Shown: in pieces, positions 44,641-55,352 of the stretch
How positions within the stretch are numbered: position 1 is the first letter of the stretch
Layout of the letters: every line of letters begins with the position of its first letter
Source of the DNA: Symbiodinium natans
Taxonomy: Eukaryota; Sar; Dinophyceae; Suessiales; Symbiodiniaceae
Assembly (NCBI GenBank): GCA_905221605.1
Contig: CAJNDS010000577.1
Span: 46,531 to 110,530, forward strand
Reading direction: 5' to 3'
DNA: 64,000 nt
The notes under the pieces: model-generated
What the model was told of the DNA's origin: nothing
Database searches by the model: none
Seen by the model: only the letters and a program-made list of their open reading frames with translations
Position numbers and translations under genes: made by a program

Positions 44641-45357
44641 GAACAATCCCAAAAAACAACTCCACCCACTTAAATCCCCACGGCCGTCTACGTGACGTGC
44701 CGTGCACCACGTGGTTGATGCATGTTTTACGCACTTCTCGTTCTCAGGTCGCGTGCTTTGGCTCCCCAAGCGGGCAAGGTGGACACTGTGCGCCTTGCCC
44801 CCAAGTCGCCATGGACGCGTCAACTGCCTCAGGCACGCACAGCAAAACACTTTGGAGAGTTGCGATCTTTGCTGGCTAAGTCTGGCTTCTGCCTGCTTCT
44901 GACTTCCAGATCCAGCATACACTGTCTGTTGCAAGGAGGTGGACTCCTTGGCACGCGCCGCGCATGCACTGTGGGAGTCTGCCACCAGCACTCAGCAACC
45001 CGCGTGGGAGCCGCTGCGGTGCTTGGCAACGAGGACCCCAGTCCACCCTCCCAAGTCCCAAAAAACCAATAAACAGCCCATTGAGGGATTTGTGGGATTG
45101 TAGGGTTCCCTGGACCCCAAACCTGGACAAATGATTCCACGACTGTTACGTGACGCAGGACATCCACTAGCAGTCGGTCACGCTTTGCCGGCAGAACAGC
45201 TGCTCACACACAGCCTCGATCCAGACGACAGGCCACAGCAGAAGCTTGGCAAAACAAGTACATGATTGTTTTCATTTGGTCTTCTGTGTTTATTGCTCAT
45301 CTTACCTGTTCCTGCTGGCACCATAGCCTGGCAGCAGAAATTGTTGCGGTCAGGAGG
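44641..45357. other. Unassigned
   Basis: A + strand frame (44722-45072) and minus frames overlap; none has a motif or fixed boundary. Confidence 0.4.
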
Positions 45358-46166
45358 AGCTGTGGTCCATGAGCGAAGCCGTAGCAGATGCACTTAACCG
45401 AGCGGAGATGCGGCTGATGGAGCGCGCTGAGGCCGGCGGAGAGTAGCTGCGATCCTCGATGTTCTTCACTGTTCATTTCCGAGCATCAGAGATCACCTCT
45501 GGGATGCGATGCCCCGGTGCCAGGTAGGAGTCGCCTCGGAAAACGCTGCCGGAGCGTTGAGCTCTATGGCTGCCTCCCTGGCCGAGGCTGGGAGGGTTCT
45601 GTTCAACCCGGTGGAAGAACAAAGGCATCTGCTGATATCTGCTGGTGCTCGCCTTGAACCTTTCCGCCTTGAACGCGACAAGTTCCCCCCAGTTCCCCGG
45701 ACAACGGCGGCAAACCTTTTTACCCGGTTACCTCAGGCAGCGACTCAGGCATGCGTGTGAGATGTGTGAGTTTTATGAGGCATCGGCTCCGATTGCTGCG
45801 AGTGCCGAAACTGCTGCAGTGGCCGTGGCCGGCTTGGAGGCGGAGACTGCAACCTTGCTGCAATGCAGCCATGGAGGACACAGTCTTGCAGTGTAGAGTT
45901 TCGCGTTCGGGAAGCAAAACAAGGTGCTTACAGCATCCGCTGTAGCTGCCGTGGCCGCCATTGCTGCGAGGCACCGGATCACATCGAGACACCCCATATT
46001 CTATTGCTTGAGCGCAGCATCCTTTCTCGATCTTCTGCATGCTTTATATGCTTTCTGCCCAGAAGGACGGCTGCCCAGGAAAAAGTCAAGGAGGCAGAGT
46101 GAGCAGCCGTGTTCGACATCTGCGTTGCTGCGTGTTCTCATTGCATGTCGTTGTCGTTGTAAGTGA
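45358..46166 (+). CDS. Unrecognised Ala/Glu-rich helical protein
   Basis: Exon pieces: 45358-45447 ELWSMSEAVADALNRAEMRL then MERAEAGGE; from about 45524 (after TGCCAG) VGVASENAAGALSSMAASLA then EAGRVLFNPVEEQRHLLISA; 45770-45860 EASAPIAASAETAAVAVAGL then EAETATLLQ; from about 45924 (after ACAAG) VLTASAVAAVAAIAARHRIT, then FYCLSAASFLDLLHALYAF and a basic tail. The acceptors all have AG followed by G. I do not recognise the family. Long amphipathic helices suggest a structural or coiled-coil role. The join and frame between pieces are inferred. Confidence 0.42.
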
Positions 46167-46724
46167 TGAGTGAGTGCAGTGCAGTCATGTAGCTGTGCTG
46201 CACGATGCAAGCTTATGGATGCAGAACGCTGCTTCGGCAATTTTAGTTCAGCTTGTAAGGGCTGTGTTCACCAAGCCCGGATGCAAAAAAGGGGCTGTGT
46301 TCATTTGCCCCCCATTTGCGGTGAAGAGAACCGGACACGCCAAACACATTGTAGCACGTGGACCATTGTGGGCCCATGCTGGGGCAATCTTGTGCACCTG
46401 CTCCAGGTGGAACGGGAATTGGCCGAGCAGTGTCTGGGCTGGCAGCCTGTGTCAGTTTCCGGCGTTGCTCAACGTCTAGGGCTAGGTGTATCCACCTATA
46501 GTTCTTCTTGTCAGAGATTAGGAAGCTGGTCGCTGTGTGTTATCTGACGGAGGAAGCATTCACTGCATCTGCAACAAGCCTGGCGTGCAGTGCTTCGACA
46601 GCATCCCGAGGCGGAGCCTTGGCAACAGTGGCCTCCACTTCCCGTGGAGCAGTGTAAGATGGGATGCAAAAAGCAACCTAACCTTCCCAAACTTCCCAAC
46701 AACATCCAACGACCCCCTTGGTAG
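46167..46724. other. Unassigned
   Basis: Overlapping + frames at 46170-46547 without motifs. Confidence 0.4.
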
Positions 46725-47700
46725 ATGTTTGGGTGGCAAAGGGCCTCGGAGTCGAGAGATGCTCTCACGCAGCTTCGCGTGCAGCAACGCGCACTCGGGG
46801 TGACTGAGGTCTTGGAGAACAACTTCCTGGGGGAACCCTTTAGTTTCGACGAGGTGAAGGAGAGATGGCCACGTTTCGTGCAAACGCTGGGCATTTCAGA
46901 AGACCAGGCCAAGCCAACCATGCAGCATCTTTGCGCACGCGATGCAGTACTGGTCGTCTGGAGTGGCAGGCTTTGTGCGACTTGACATGAGCCGAAAGCA
47001 TGCAGGCGCTGAAGATCATCGAGATGGACGCCACCCCTCTGCTAGCATCTTGGCTCCCAGATGATGAGACTTCTCTGGTACTCACCTTTCGCTCCTTACG
47101 CCTGCGAGGAATGGGGGATTCTGATGGGGAGTGCAGTGGTTCGCACGAGCCGAGGTAGAGTCGGATGCCGTCTCCGAGGTCTTGGCACGCCTTGCCGCGA
47201 TCAGCTCCAGAGAGAAGGCTACAAATCTGGTATCTGCAGGGGGGTTCGGGTTCAGAACCAGTCGCCGTCCTACTGAAGGCCCTTGAGCTCGTCAACCGCA
47301 GCCCCTCTCTCCTGGCTGCCGCACTAGGTGGCAAAAAGGCTGGCTTCAAGTTTTTGTGTTGGGAACAAGACCAAGCCAGATGCTTGCTCTTCACACGCAG
47401 GATGGCAACGGCCTTGGTGTTTCTACGCTGGTCGATATGCTGTATGCAGGCCGCTTGTACAAGGCTGGTGGGCCAGAACTACAGACGGAATTCGGCTGGA
47501 TTGTGGCCATGGTGCAAACCTCCAGCCGAAAATTGAATATCCTCATGAACGTCCACGGCCAAAATCGCGCTGTGCAAAGACCAGCTGCCAACTTCGCAGC
47601 CAACATGCGCAGGTGCTGGATCAAGAAGGGCGGGACAATGCAGGCAAGTTGGCCGAAATCGAGCTGCAACTTGCCTGCACAATGCTGGACATGACCCTGG
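46725..47700 (+). CDS. Unrecognised multi-exon gene
   Basis: 46755-46925 encodes VQQRALGVTEVLENNFLGEP then FSFDEVKERWPRFVQTLGIS. 47240-47350 encodes SEPVAVLLKALELVNRSPSL then LAAALGGKKAGFKF. 47401-47515 (after CACACGCAG) encodes DGNGLGVSTLVDMLYAGRLY then KAGGPELQTEFGWIVAM. 47612-47670 (after GCGCAG) encodes VLDQEGRDNAGKLAEIELQL. Composition, acceptor context and strand agree with real exons; order and joins are inferred and no family is recognised. Confidence 0.42.
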
Positions 47701-47765
47701 CATCTCCATTTGCAATTTGTGCACCAGGGAGAGATCTACTCAAGTGACAGGCACATGCCATGCCA

Positions 47766-47833
47766 GGTATGCCGGCCTTTTGTCCGCCTTCCGACCCTGT
47801 GCGGACCTGATCCTCTCGGGCCACACAGCTCGA
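47766..47833 (+). CDS. PAP2/sphingomyelin-synthase-like motif exon
   Basis: After TGCCAG the frame reads YAGLLSAFRPCADLILSGHT. C-x-D-L-x-x-S-G-H-T is the catalytic-histidine motif of sphingomyelin synthase-type PAP2 phosphotransferases, which act in membranes. Only this motif is seen: the second H...D motif and the flanking transmembrane helices were not found, so a chance match is possible. Confidence 0.35.
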
Positions 47834-48174
47834 GATGCAACGGATGCCACCAGGAGAATCTTTAGATCCCTGCAGGACGTGGGCATGGGATCTGGTTTGG
47901 GATGTTTGGGATGCTCTGGTGATACTGGGCTGTACACAGTCTCGAGCGTGGGACTAGCACGCGGTCTTAAAAGGGGCCCCCCGGCTTCTGAGAAAAATCT
48001 CGCGAGGATGCCGCGCCGAACGAGTCCATCCGAATCCTACTGCAAGGGGTGGCGGCCCCTCAGTGCAAAGAGATGCAAAGAGTCAGAACATTTGCAGCCT
48101 TGGCCCGTTTGGCACTGCAGTTGGGCACTGCAGTTTGGCAGTTGCAAAACCTGAGCCGAGTTTAGACCTCTGAG

Positions 48175-48540
48175 TCCGAGGATGCTCCGGATCCCTGGGC
48201 GTATTTAGCTGACCAGGCCAAAGCGGGTTTCTCGATCGGCGGACGGCTCGTCACCCGAATGCAAGGGAGCACTCCCGCATCTCAACACAGCTCCGCACGG
48301 ATGCCGTTTTCACAACTTCTCGACCCAAGCCGAGTGAGGTGGTGGAGCCGTCTCTGACGAGGAAAATTCTTCCGAGACTCAGCTTCAAGATGTGGTCTGA
48401 GTTTGCGGAGGAAGTTTGCCAGTGCTGTTGTTGCTTCATGCCAGTTGCCTCAGGTATGATGCCTGCGCTAGGCAACCTTCTAAATGCGAGGGTCGGTGCA
48501 ACTACCCGTGCTGAAGGCATTCCACTTCCATCGTGAGCCA
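48175..48540 (+). CDS. Unrecognised exons
   Basis: 48184-48330 reads DPWAYLADQAKAGFSIGGRL then VTRMQGSTPASQHSSARMPF. 48340-48420 (after GTGAG) reads VVEPSLTRKILPRLSFKMWS then EFAEEV. Both look coding; the family is unknown. Confidence 0.3.
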
Positions 48541-48697
48541 TCTGCCGTCCATTTACACTCGGTTGTCAATCCTCGGGCCTCATGTGCCTAGCCGCTCAGC
48601 CCGACTTGCGGATCCGAACTGGAGAATGTTTTTGAGCGCTTTGCATGCTGGCAAGAAGCATGGGCACACAGTCCTAAGTCTGCGAAGTGCCAAGGTA

Positions 48698-50409
48698 TTG
48701 TTCGTATTTTGGATCAGTACTTGGACATCGTGGAGCCGTGTCTCTCATGAATCGAAAGGACATAAAAGGCCCAAAATTGGCTCAGCATGCTCTGGCCGTT
48801 GTCCCATAGAATACACCGAGGCATTTGGATCGGATAATGGAGCGAATGGATCGCATCGAGCCACACTTGCCATATATCCTGCTGCACCTGGAACCTTCAA
48901 GGCACTAGCCCCCGCTGCCTGAATCTCAAGCGATCTCCAGCTAGCTCAGGATGTGTTGGCAAAGCACTGTGGCCCCCTACTGGACCACTTTGACCTGCTC
49001 ATGCCATACGCAGAGCTAGGTGCGCTTGGGATGCACAGGGGCAGGGCTCTTGAGTTCATTGGGTCTGACATCTGGCCGCATTCTGCAGGTCGCGAGCGTC
49101 CTCCCGTTGACTTGGATCAGTGCTTCGATGAGCCTCAGATCGACAAGGTTGAGGACGTGTGATGTGTAGCAGTCTGCTGAAATAGCACGGCCTGAAAGGA
49201 ACGAAGAGTGGTTGATGTGCCAACGCTGCCCCAAGCTACTTTGCAGGAGTGTCTGGTAGACAACCTGATGGACAGCTGGGAAGGCTTGATGGCAGTGCTT
49301 TGTGTTTGTGGTTGCAACCATGAGTCCGATCAGTATTGGCCCTTGATGAAAAAAGATGCCACGCAATGCTTGTGCAGGATCTGCCGCTGCAAGCGTCGAG
49401 GACGGGCGGCCCTGCCGTGTGGACATATGGTTGACCAATGTTGACCATGCTTCAAGCCGCAACAGCTGTGCTGAAGCAGGAGAACTCCTACCTGCCCAAG
49501 CTCCTCCCCTATGTTGATTACTTGGTGCCACGCCTGGACGAGCTGGCTCCGCACTTGCCCTTGGCTCATCCGCCGCCTGCCGAAAGCTTGCGAAACCCGG
49601 CAGTAGGCCCTAAGCTCGAAACCCAAGTGGCTGAAGTGGCTGTTGTGGCCGGTTGGATGGCAGAAACCCAACAGTCAAACCAGTTGCCATCTCGTCCGGC
49701 TTGGTGGTGCTGCCGCAGGCACCTGCCCTACGTGCTCCCATACATGGATGACCTGCTCCCATATATCGAGCGCTTCGCTTGCTTCCCCGAGGCTTTGTGG
49801 AGCGGGCAAAGTGATGCTAAGAGAGCTCGACTTTTCAAAGCATCCACCGGCCTGCCAGGTATCAAAGAATGCTGACGTCCTCATTGGATACCTTGGATGG
49901 CTTCTTAGGGTACCTGTGATTCCCAGGACCCCAATAATTGTGTTACTTATTCCCCGTTAACTGACCTCTGCCTCATCCCAAGTCTTTTCATGTAAGATCC
50001 CAAAGATGCGGTGAGGATCCTCAAGTTCCCCTTGGTACCTCGCATCATCGCTTGGATCAGCGTGCGCCTCCCGCCAAGACCCAAGGACTCCCAAATAGAC
50101 CCGAGTCAAGAGAGAGTCGGAAGAGTGCTACTGAGTGCGAGAGACATCCGCGACACATGTGCGACGCATGAAACTGGGCGTGCTGATCCCTTCTTGTCCG
50201 AGGCGGCGCCCCATTCAAGGCAGGGTTCTGTGCACTTTGCTGGGGACTCCCATGACGGACATAACATGACATGGCTCTATGACGGCTGATGACGGTCTTC
50301 GTTGCCATATGTTGGTGCATGGCTCTGAAAGCTGCCAGGACAGCTGGAGAAAATTAGGCGGCGCTATGAGGAGGCTGAGCGTCGCCAGGCTGCTTTGGCG
50401 AGCTCTTGA
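48698..50409 (+). CDS. P-x-L-D-x-L-x-P repeat protein with coiled-coil C-terminus
   Basis: A series of short exons encodes variants of a helical repeat of the form LPxLxPxLDxLxPHL: ILDQYLDIVEPCL (48705-48745), MERMDRIEPHLPYILLHLEP (48837-48896), DVLAKHCGPLLDHFDLLMPY (from 48950), NSYLPKLLPYVDYLVPRLDE then LAPHLP (49484-49560), HLPYVLPYMDDLLPYIERF (from 49718), and DAVRILKFPLVPRIIAWISV then RLPPRPK (50003-50085). The last exon gives LEKIRRRYEEAERRQAALAS, ending at the TGA at 50407-50409. Such repeat proteins occur in dinoflagellates (recalled); their function is unknown. Repeats alternate proline-capped turns with amphipathic helices. Exon joins are inferred from frame and repeat register. Confidence 0.55.
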
Positions 50410-52412
50410 GATGTCTTTGAGCCAAAGGCCTGGCAGGCGGTAACATCATAATTTTAGGCTTCCCTGCGCGTGAGCAAGAGTCTGCATCGTGGGTGGGTCG
50501 AATATGTAGGCTGAGCCTGTGCGAAGAATGAAGGCGGTCACTCAGACTCAGACTCAGACTCTCTGGCTCTGCGCAGATCAGATTGCAGCGACCTGGGCTC
50601 CCAAGGAGTCCAGGCAACTTTTTCAGCGAGTTGGATTGAAACTTGCACGTTCTTTCATGCACCGCCCGCGCTGTCGTGAGTCATAGCTCTTGTTAGACCG
50701 GCATCAGCCTGCATAGTCTGCTCGCCCAGCTTAGCATGGTATAGTTTTCAGTCCAGCAAGGGGCCTGCCATTCAACATTGGGTTCGAGGCTCTCCGGCTA
50801 AACTATTGCTTGCAGGCACTTGCTCCCCCACCTGTTTGTTCCGCTGTTCGGTGCTCGGCGGCTTCAATTCGTGCCTTTCAGCAGGGCAGCGGCGCACCCA
50901 CCATTGCCTGTCCAATTTTCTGCTTTCCTGCCGAGCCAGGAAGGCCACAAGGGAAGTTTCGATCAAAGGCTGCGGCACATCTTCTCATGGAACACAAAAG
51001 TACTGTCAGTATAGACTGGGACGACGAGATCACCACTCGGGGCTGATTTCCGAAGATTCAGGAAGGGGGCTGTTTCCTGGGTTCTTCCTTACTGTCTGCG
51101 CCGGGCATACAAAATGCCTTCTGGAGCCACCAAAGCACGCGAGGATCCAGATACAACATCTGTGCATCCTGGTACTTGAGCAAGGGTCAACCGAGCCAGT
51201 GTAATCCCTCAAGCAGAACCGACAGCCTCTTCAGCAGACTTGGCAACCCGAGCTCGGGAACTAACCTGGATTAGTTTCTTTGCGGCGTGCTGGACTTTGG
51301 CCTGTGCCCTGGTTGATTTACCGCAGGTTGGACTAAGTTTGCATTGGGCTCTGCTCAAATCCAGTTGGCTCTTACTGGCACTTGGGCTACAACCTGCGTG
51401 TTTCCCTTTTTAATATGCCTTTAATGTGCCTCAATGGAGTTTTAAAGCCAAGCAGAGGATGTTCAGTGGCAGCCTGATGCTAAGGATACTCGTAAGACTC
51501 GTAAGCACATCCTACAGCTGGCTCTAGATTCTGGATGTCGACAGCCAATCGCTTTTCCATGTAGCTTGTGAGCTCAAAGCTTCGAGCACCACATCCCACC
51601 ACACCTTTCAACCACGTCACCTTAAAGGTTGAAACAAGAGAACCCAGCTCACGCCCAGCTCAAGCCCGGAACCGGTACGCGCCATCGGTTCTACCCTGCG
51701 TGATTGCAGGGTGACGGCCCACCAGGAGCACACAGACAACCGTCTTGCTCCTTGTCCGAGTTACCCTCTTTGACTTGCATGGTGCTGCATCTGAGCTCGG
51801 CATATGAGAAACGCCAAGGTTCAAGATGTGCTGGACAGAGCATGCGCGCAATGCCCTCAGAACTTGCCGGCTGCAAGGGCCAAGCCGCATGCGCCGTGCA
51901 ATGCAGTACATGTGTGTGTGTGTGTGTGCAACATATGATGGCTACTGTACTCTCGTAGCATCCAGCATCCAACATCCAGCTCACTCGGGAGCCACACCAT
52001 TTGTTCAGTTCTTCATTTTATATTCAGACAAGCGAAGAAGGCGTTGTGCGACATATTTGGTACCACACAGATAGTTTGCATTTTCTTCTGCGCGCCTTGA
52101 GCATTCTCAGCGCTTGAGTCGGCATGAAGAAGCTGCGAAATGCTGCTGCTGCTGTGCTTGGTGGGCTAGCCGCCTGGTTGGCAAGTCCACCGGAGGAGCT
52201 CTAGGGTCCCTGTAAGTGTTGAAGCAAGCTTGGGGGTTCAGAGGCCATGTGCTGCGCTTATGCTTTCTCGCGAAGGAGCTGCTGTTCTGTGGCCTGCGCC
52301 GCGCGCAGCCGGCATCGGTTTGCAGGTCGCTTTCCCGAGTAGAGCGAAGATGAGTTTCTGCCAATTTTATTTCGCCTCTGCATTGGAGGCGAGACAGGAG
52401 CTGCCGCCGGGC
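50410..52412. other. Stretch without recognisable gene
   Basis: Frames at 50806-51204 and 51704-52074 lack motifs. A short GT run lies at 51910-51929. No gene recognised on either strand. Confidence 0.45.
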
Positions 52413-54476
52413 GAGCGAGGAAGTCATTGTTTCTTTCGACCTGGACGATACTTTGTGGCCCATCGTGGAGGTGGTGAATCAGGATCGGCCATTCGGAGAT
52501 TCAATCCGATTATCCGATTCTAACCAACTCAATTGAGTGGCGCAGGCAAATGCACAGATCGCCAGGGACCACAAGCTTCTACCCGCAGATGAGGTGCCCA
52601 CGCAAGTGACTGAAACATGCCCACTGTTTGCTGTTTGCCCAGAGCTGGGTCAGCTGGAAGGTGATGGAGGCAATGCGCCGCATCCGATCTACACCAGCGG
52701 GGGCGAATGCCAGTTACGTCAGCTTACGTTGCCAGGCTTATGAGGACCACGTCTTGCGCCGCTGTGAGGTTGTGCAAAGGGGCGCGCAGGTCGGGCAAGG
52801 TGCTGGGACATTTGGGGACAAAGGGCTGGCATTGAGTTGCTCGTAATTTGTGCTTGAAAATAGTCATGGACAGGTCAAGGAGCATGTTCAGGGGCATGCC
52901 TGTCGCTATGTATGCAGCGCAGCACGTGGGAGGAGTGTCTGGGAGGCGACAGGCGCACTGCCGAGACTTGGACCAAGCGGTGTGCCATGGCAGACAGGGA
53001 ACACAGACGTTTGAAGGTCCGCATGTGGAAAGTCCCAGAGGCTGTAGGTGTGGATTCACGCACTCCCTTTCCAAGCCTGGTGCCCTTTACTACATTGGGC
53101 CTTACAGTGAGAAAAGAGCTGTCAACTGCCCCGAACCCGGGTCAATCCAGGCTCTCAGGAATCTGAAGGTTGAGGCTTAGTAGTGGCCGGCTGGGGTGTC
53201 CATTCTGCTAGTCTCGTGACTCAATCTCTGAAGTGAGTCGAGTGGTGTTTCAATGCTTTGTTGGGGCCAGATGGTCGGCATCTCACTCGTCCCTTTGTTT
53301 TCTTTGTTTGACCTTGAGCGAGCTCTCTCAACGGGTTCCACTACCTCCACCGGCCAAATTGACCTGCCTACGCCCCAGCCTGCACCCTACGCAAACCTCA
53401 ACCCTAAGCTAGAGCTAAGCTTGTTCTTCTTTGCAAGGCTTGTTCAGCGAAACCCATGCGCTGCACAGGCTATGCAGTTTTTGCATCCTTCAAGTGAGGA
53501 TGCCGAGGGAAAGACACATGATGAAAGTGCCTGAAGGGGCTCATCTGCCACATGTCGATCTTGGCTATGACTTAGACTTTCTGAGTCTCAGAAGGCAGCA
53601 CTATGTGGCACTAAGGAGCGCGCTGTGAAGCAATGGATCACAGCGAGGAATGCTGCCGCCTCCTCCTTCCTTTACCTTGACGTGCTGGAGTGCCTGGATG
53701 CTGGGCAGCAGATGGCAACAGTGGCCAAACATGGCATCAGCAGAACATCTTCATGAAGTGAAGCGTCCAGCGTGACACTCTGACACTGCGCCAGGAAGGT
53801 CTGACAGCTTCAGGGGCCATGATCGGGGCGATCACCAATGGGGCCAGCAATCCTCAGGAGACCTGTCATCGAATTGGCGTGCTTTCTGAGCGCCATAATT
53901 CGTAAACCCTGTTTGCTGAACCTTCGAACCTTCCTAGATGTTTGACGTTTCTTGTTCGCGTAGTTTCAGCTCAGGACATCGCCAAGCTGGCGGCTTTCTT
54001 TTCTTTCTGCGTCTCCGGTGAGGAGGACCTGAGGGTTCAGGATCGGGACTTTCACAGACACTCGGGCCACTTGAACCGCACAGGAGGTGATCTTCCCGCA
54101 CCGAAAGCCCTCGCCAGTCATCTTTGAGGCAGCCATTGCTCGAGCTCGGGAGCTTGGGTGGAAGGGCACTCTCCAGCCCTTCGGTCTGCAATCTGCAACA
54201 TGTTTTTGTTTGTTGGATTCTATTATTGTATCAGTATCATGATCATTAAAGTCTTGCTCTTATTCTTGTGATTAAGCCTGTGGAGCCTCCAGGTCCTGGT
54301 GGCACGTGGGCGATGACCCAGCAACCGATGTTTCTGCGGCGGCTCGTGTCGGGCTTCGGACAGTCAAGCGAAGCCGTTCATCCAATCTGCGGGCCATTTC
54401 TACTAATTTCGATTCCATTCTTGTTTTTCGGTTTTGTCGTGGAAGCAGGGGGGGGGGGGAAATTGTTTTCTGACCC
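52413..54476 (+). CDS. HAD-superfamily hydrolase
   Basis: All four HAD motifs appear in order. Motif I EEVIVSFDLDDTLWPIVEVV ends at 52482. After a GA-AG intron ANAQIARDHKLLPADE (52546-52593), then a GT-AG intron and VMEAMRRIRSTPAGANASYV (from 52661). Cap region V-KQWITARNAAASSFLYLDVL then ECLDAGQQ near 53610-53715. Motif II MIGAITNGASNPQ (to 53857), then after a GA-AG intron DIAKLAAFFSFCVSGE, another GA-AG intron, and motif III VIFPHRKPSPVIFEAAIARA (54087-54157). After a GT-AG intron motif IV WWHVGDDPATDVSAAARVGL from 54293. Catalytic Asp (both), Thr/Asn, Lys and the acidic GDD pair are all kept, so a soluble phosphatase/phosphohydrolase is expected; the substrate cannot be told. The 5' exon and the true stop (frame open to 54476) are uncertain; the exons between 52741 and 53600 are not resolved. 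Confidence 0.9.
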
Positions 54477-55030
54477 ACTAAGTTACTAACTGAGTGGTAC
54501 AGGTGCTGTGCATTGAGTGTTGGTGCTACTGAGTGTACCGCGCGGCAGACCTCACGGAATTAGAAACTGCCACCAGCTGCTCAGAGCCATACACGACAAA
54601 AGCTAGAAAGCAAAAGCGCGTCGCCCATGGTTTTCGAATTCTCGCTTGAAAAATCAACTGAAAAATCAACCGTCAGCTGGCCCATGGATGGGGTTGGAAG
54701 TCAGAAACGTTTCGCCAGCAACAAACTGCTCAACAACCGCAGTATTAAAACTCAGGGAACTCTAACTTTCCATCCCCAGTGTTTTGAACTCTGGATGTTT
54801 CGCGCTGCACAGCCTTCAAGCAAAAATCTTGCTGTTGATGCTCAGGAACTGCCTTGCACTGGAAAGAAGACACGTGGAGTCAAAGTAATGATGCAAGGGG
54901 TCGTGAGGAAGTGTTCAGGGGGTCAAAACAAAGTCGCTGGGGTTCAACGGACAGATGCGCGGATGAACAAACAAGAGTTGCAGAGGTTGAACACATAACA
55001 TAACACATAACACATGCCGCACGACCCCCG
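54477..55030. other. Unassigned
   Basis: The + frame 54627-54998 is open without motif; a poly-G run lies at 54447-54459 just upstream. It may contain the HAD 3' end. Confidence 0.35.
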
Positions 55031-55352
55031 ATGCGTGAACGACAGTTGCAGGACTGTGCTGCTGAATCGGCCTGGTCGCTCGGCAAACCGCTTCTCGGTG
55101 ACTTCAGCTGCGGAGCTTGCGGCCCGCGCAGCCGGTGCGGTCACTTGGCGGAAGCAGAAGCAGTTAAGCGGAAGCAGAAGTTGTGCAGATCAAGATGGAC
55201 TTGCACCATGTGCTATCAAGCAACTGGTGCACGAGAAACATGAGCTTGTGGCATGATGTGAAGTCCGCGAAGGATCGAAAGCCTGACCTGACGGTTTCCA
55301 GCTTGCGGGGACTCGCGGAGAAGATCCGCCAGGCAAAAAGAGGTCGTTTCTG
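55031..55352 (+). CDS. Small Cys-rich/basic protein exons, unrecognised
   Basis: 55031-55240 reads FSCGACGPRSRCGHLAEAEA then LCRSRWTCTMCYQA, a possible zinc-binding run with paired CxxC. The following frame reads KSAKDRKPDLTVSSLRGLAE then KIRQAKRGRF and stops at 55350-55352. Whether these are one gene is inferred; the family is unknown. Confidence 0.35.

Noticed and set aside
50780-50797. GGTTCGAG as a tRNA B box
   Set aside because: No A box, acceptor stem or anticodon arm at the required spacing; the same word occurs in a PP2C exon (13591).
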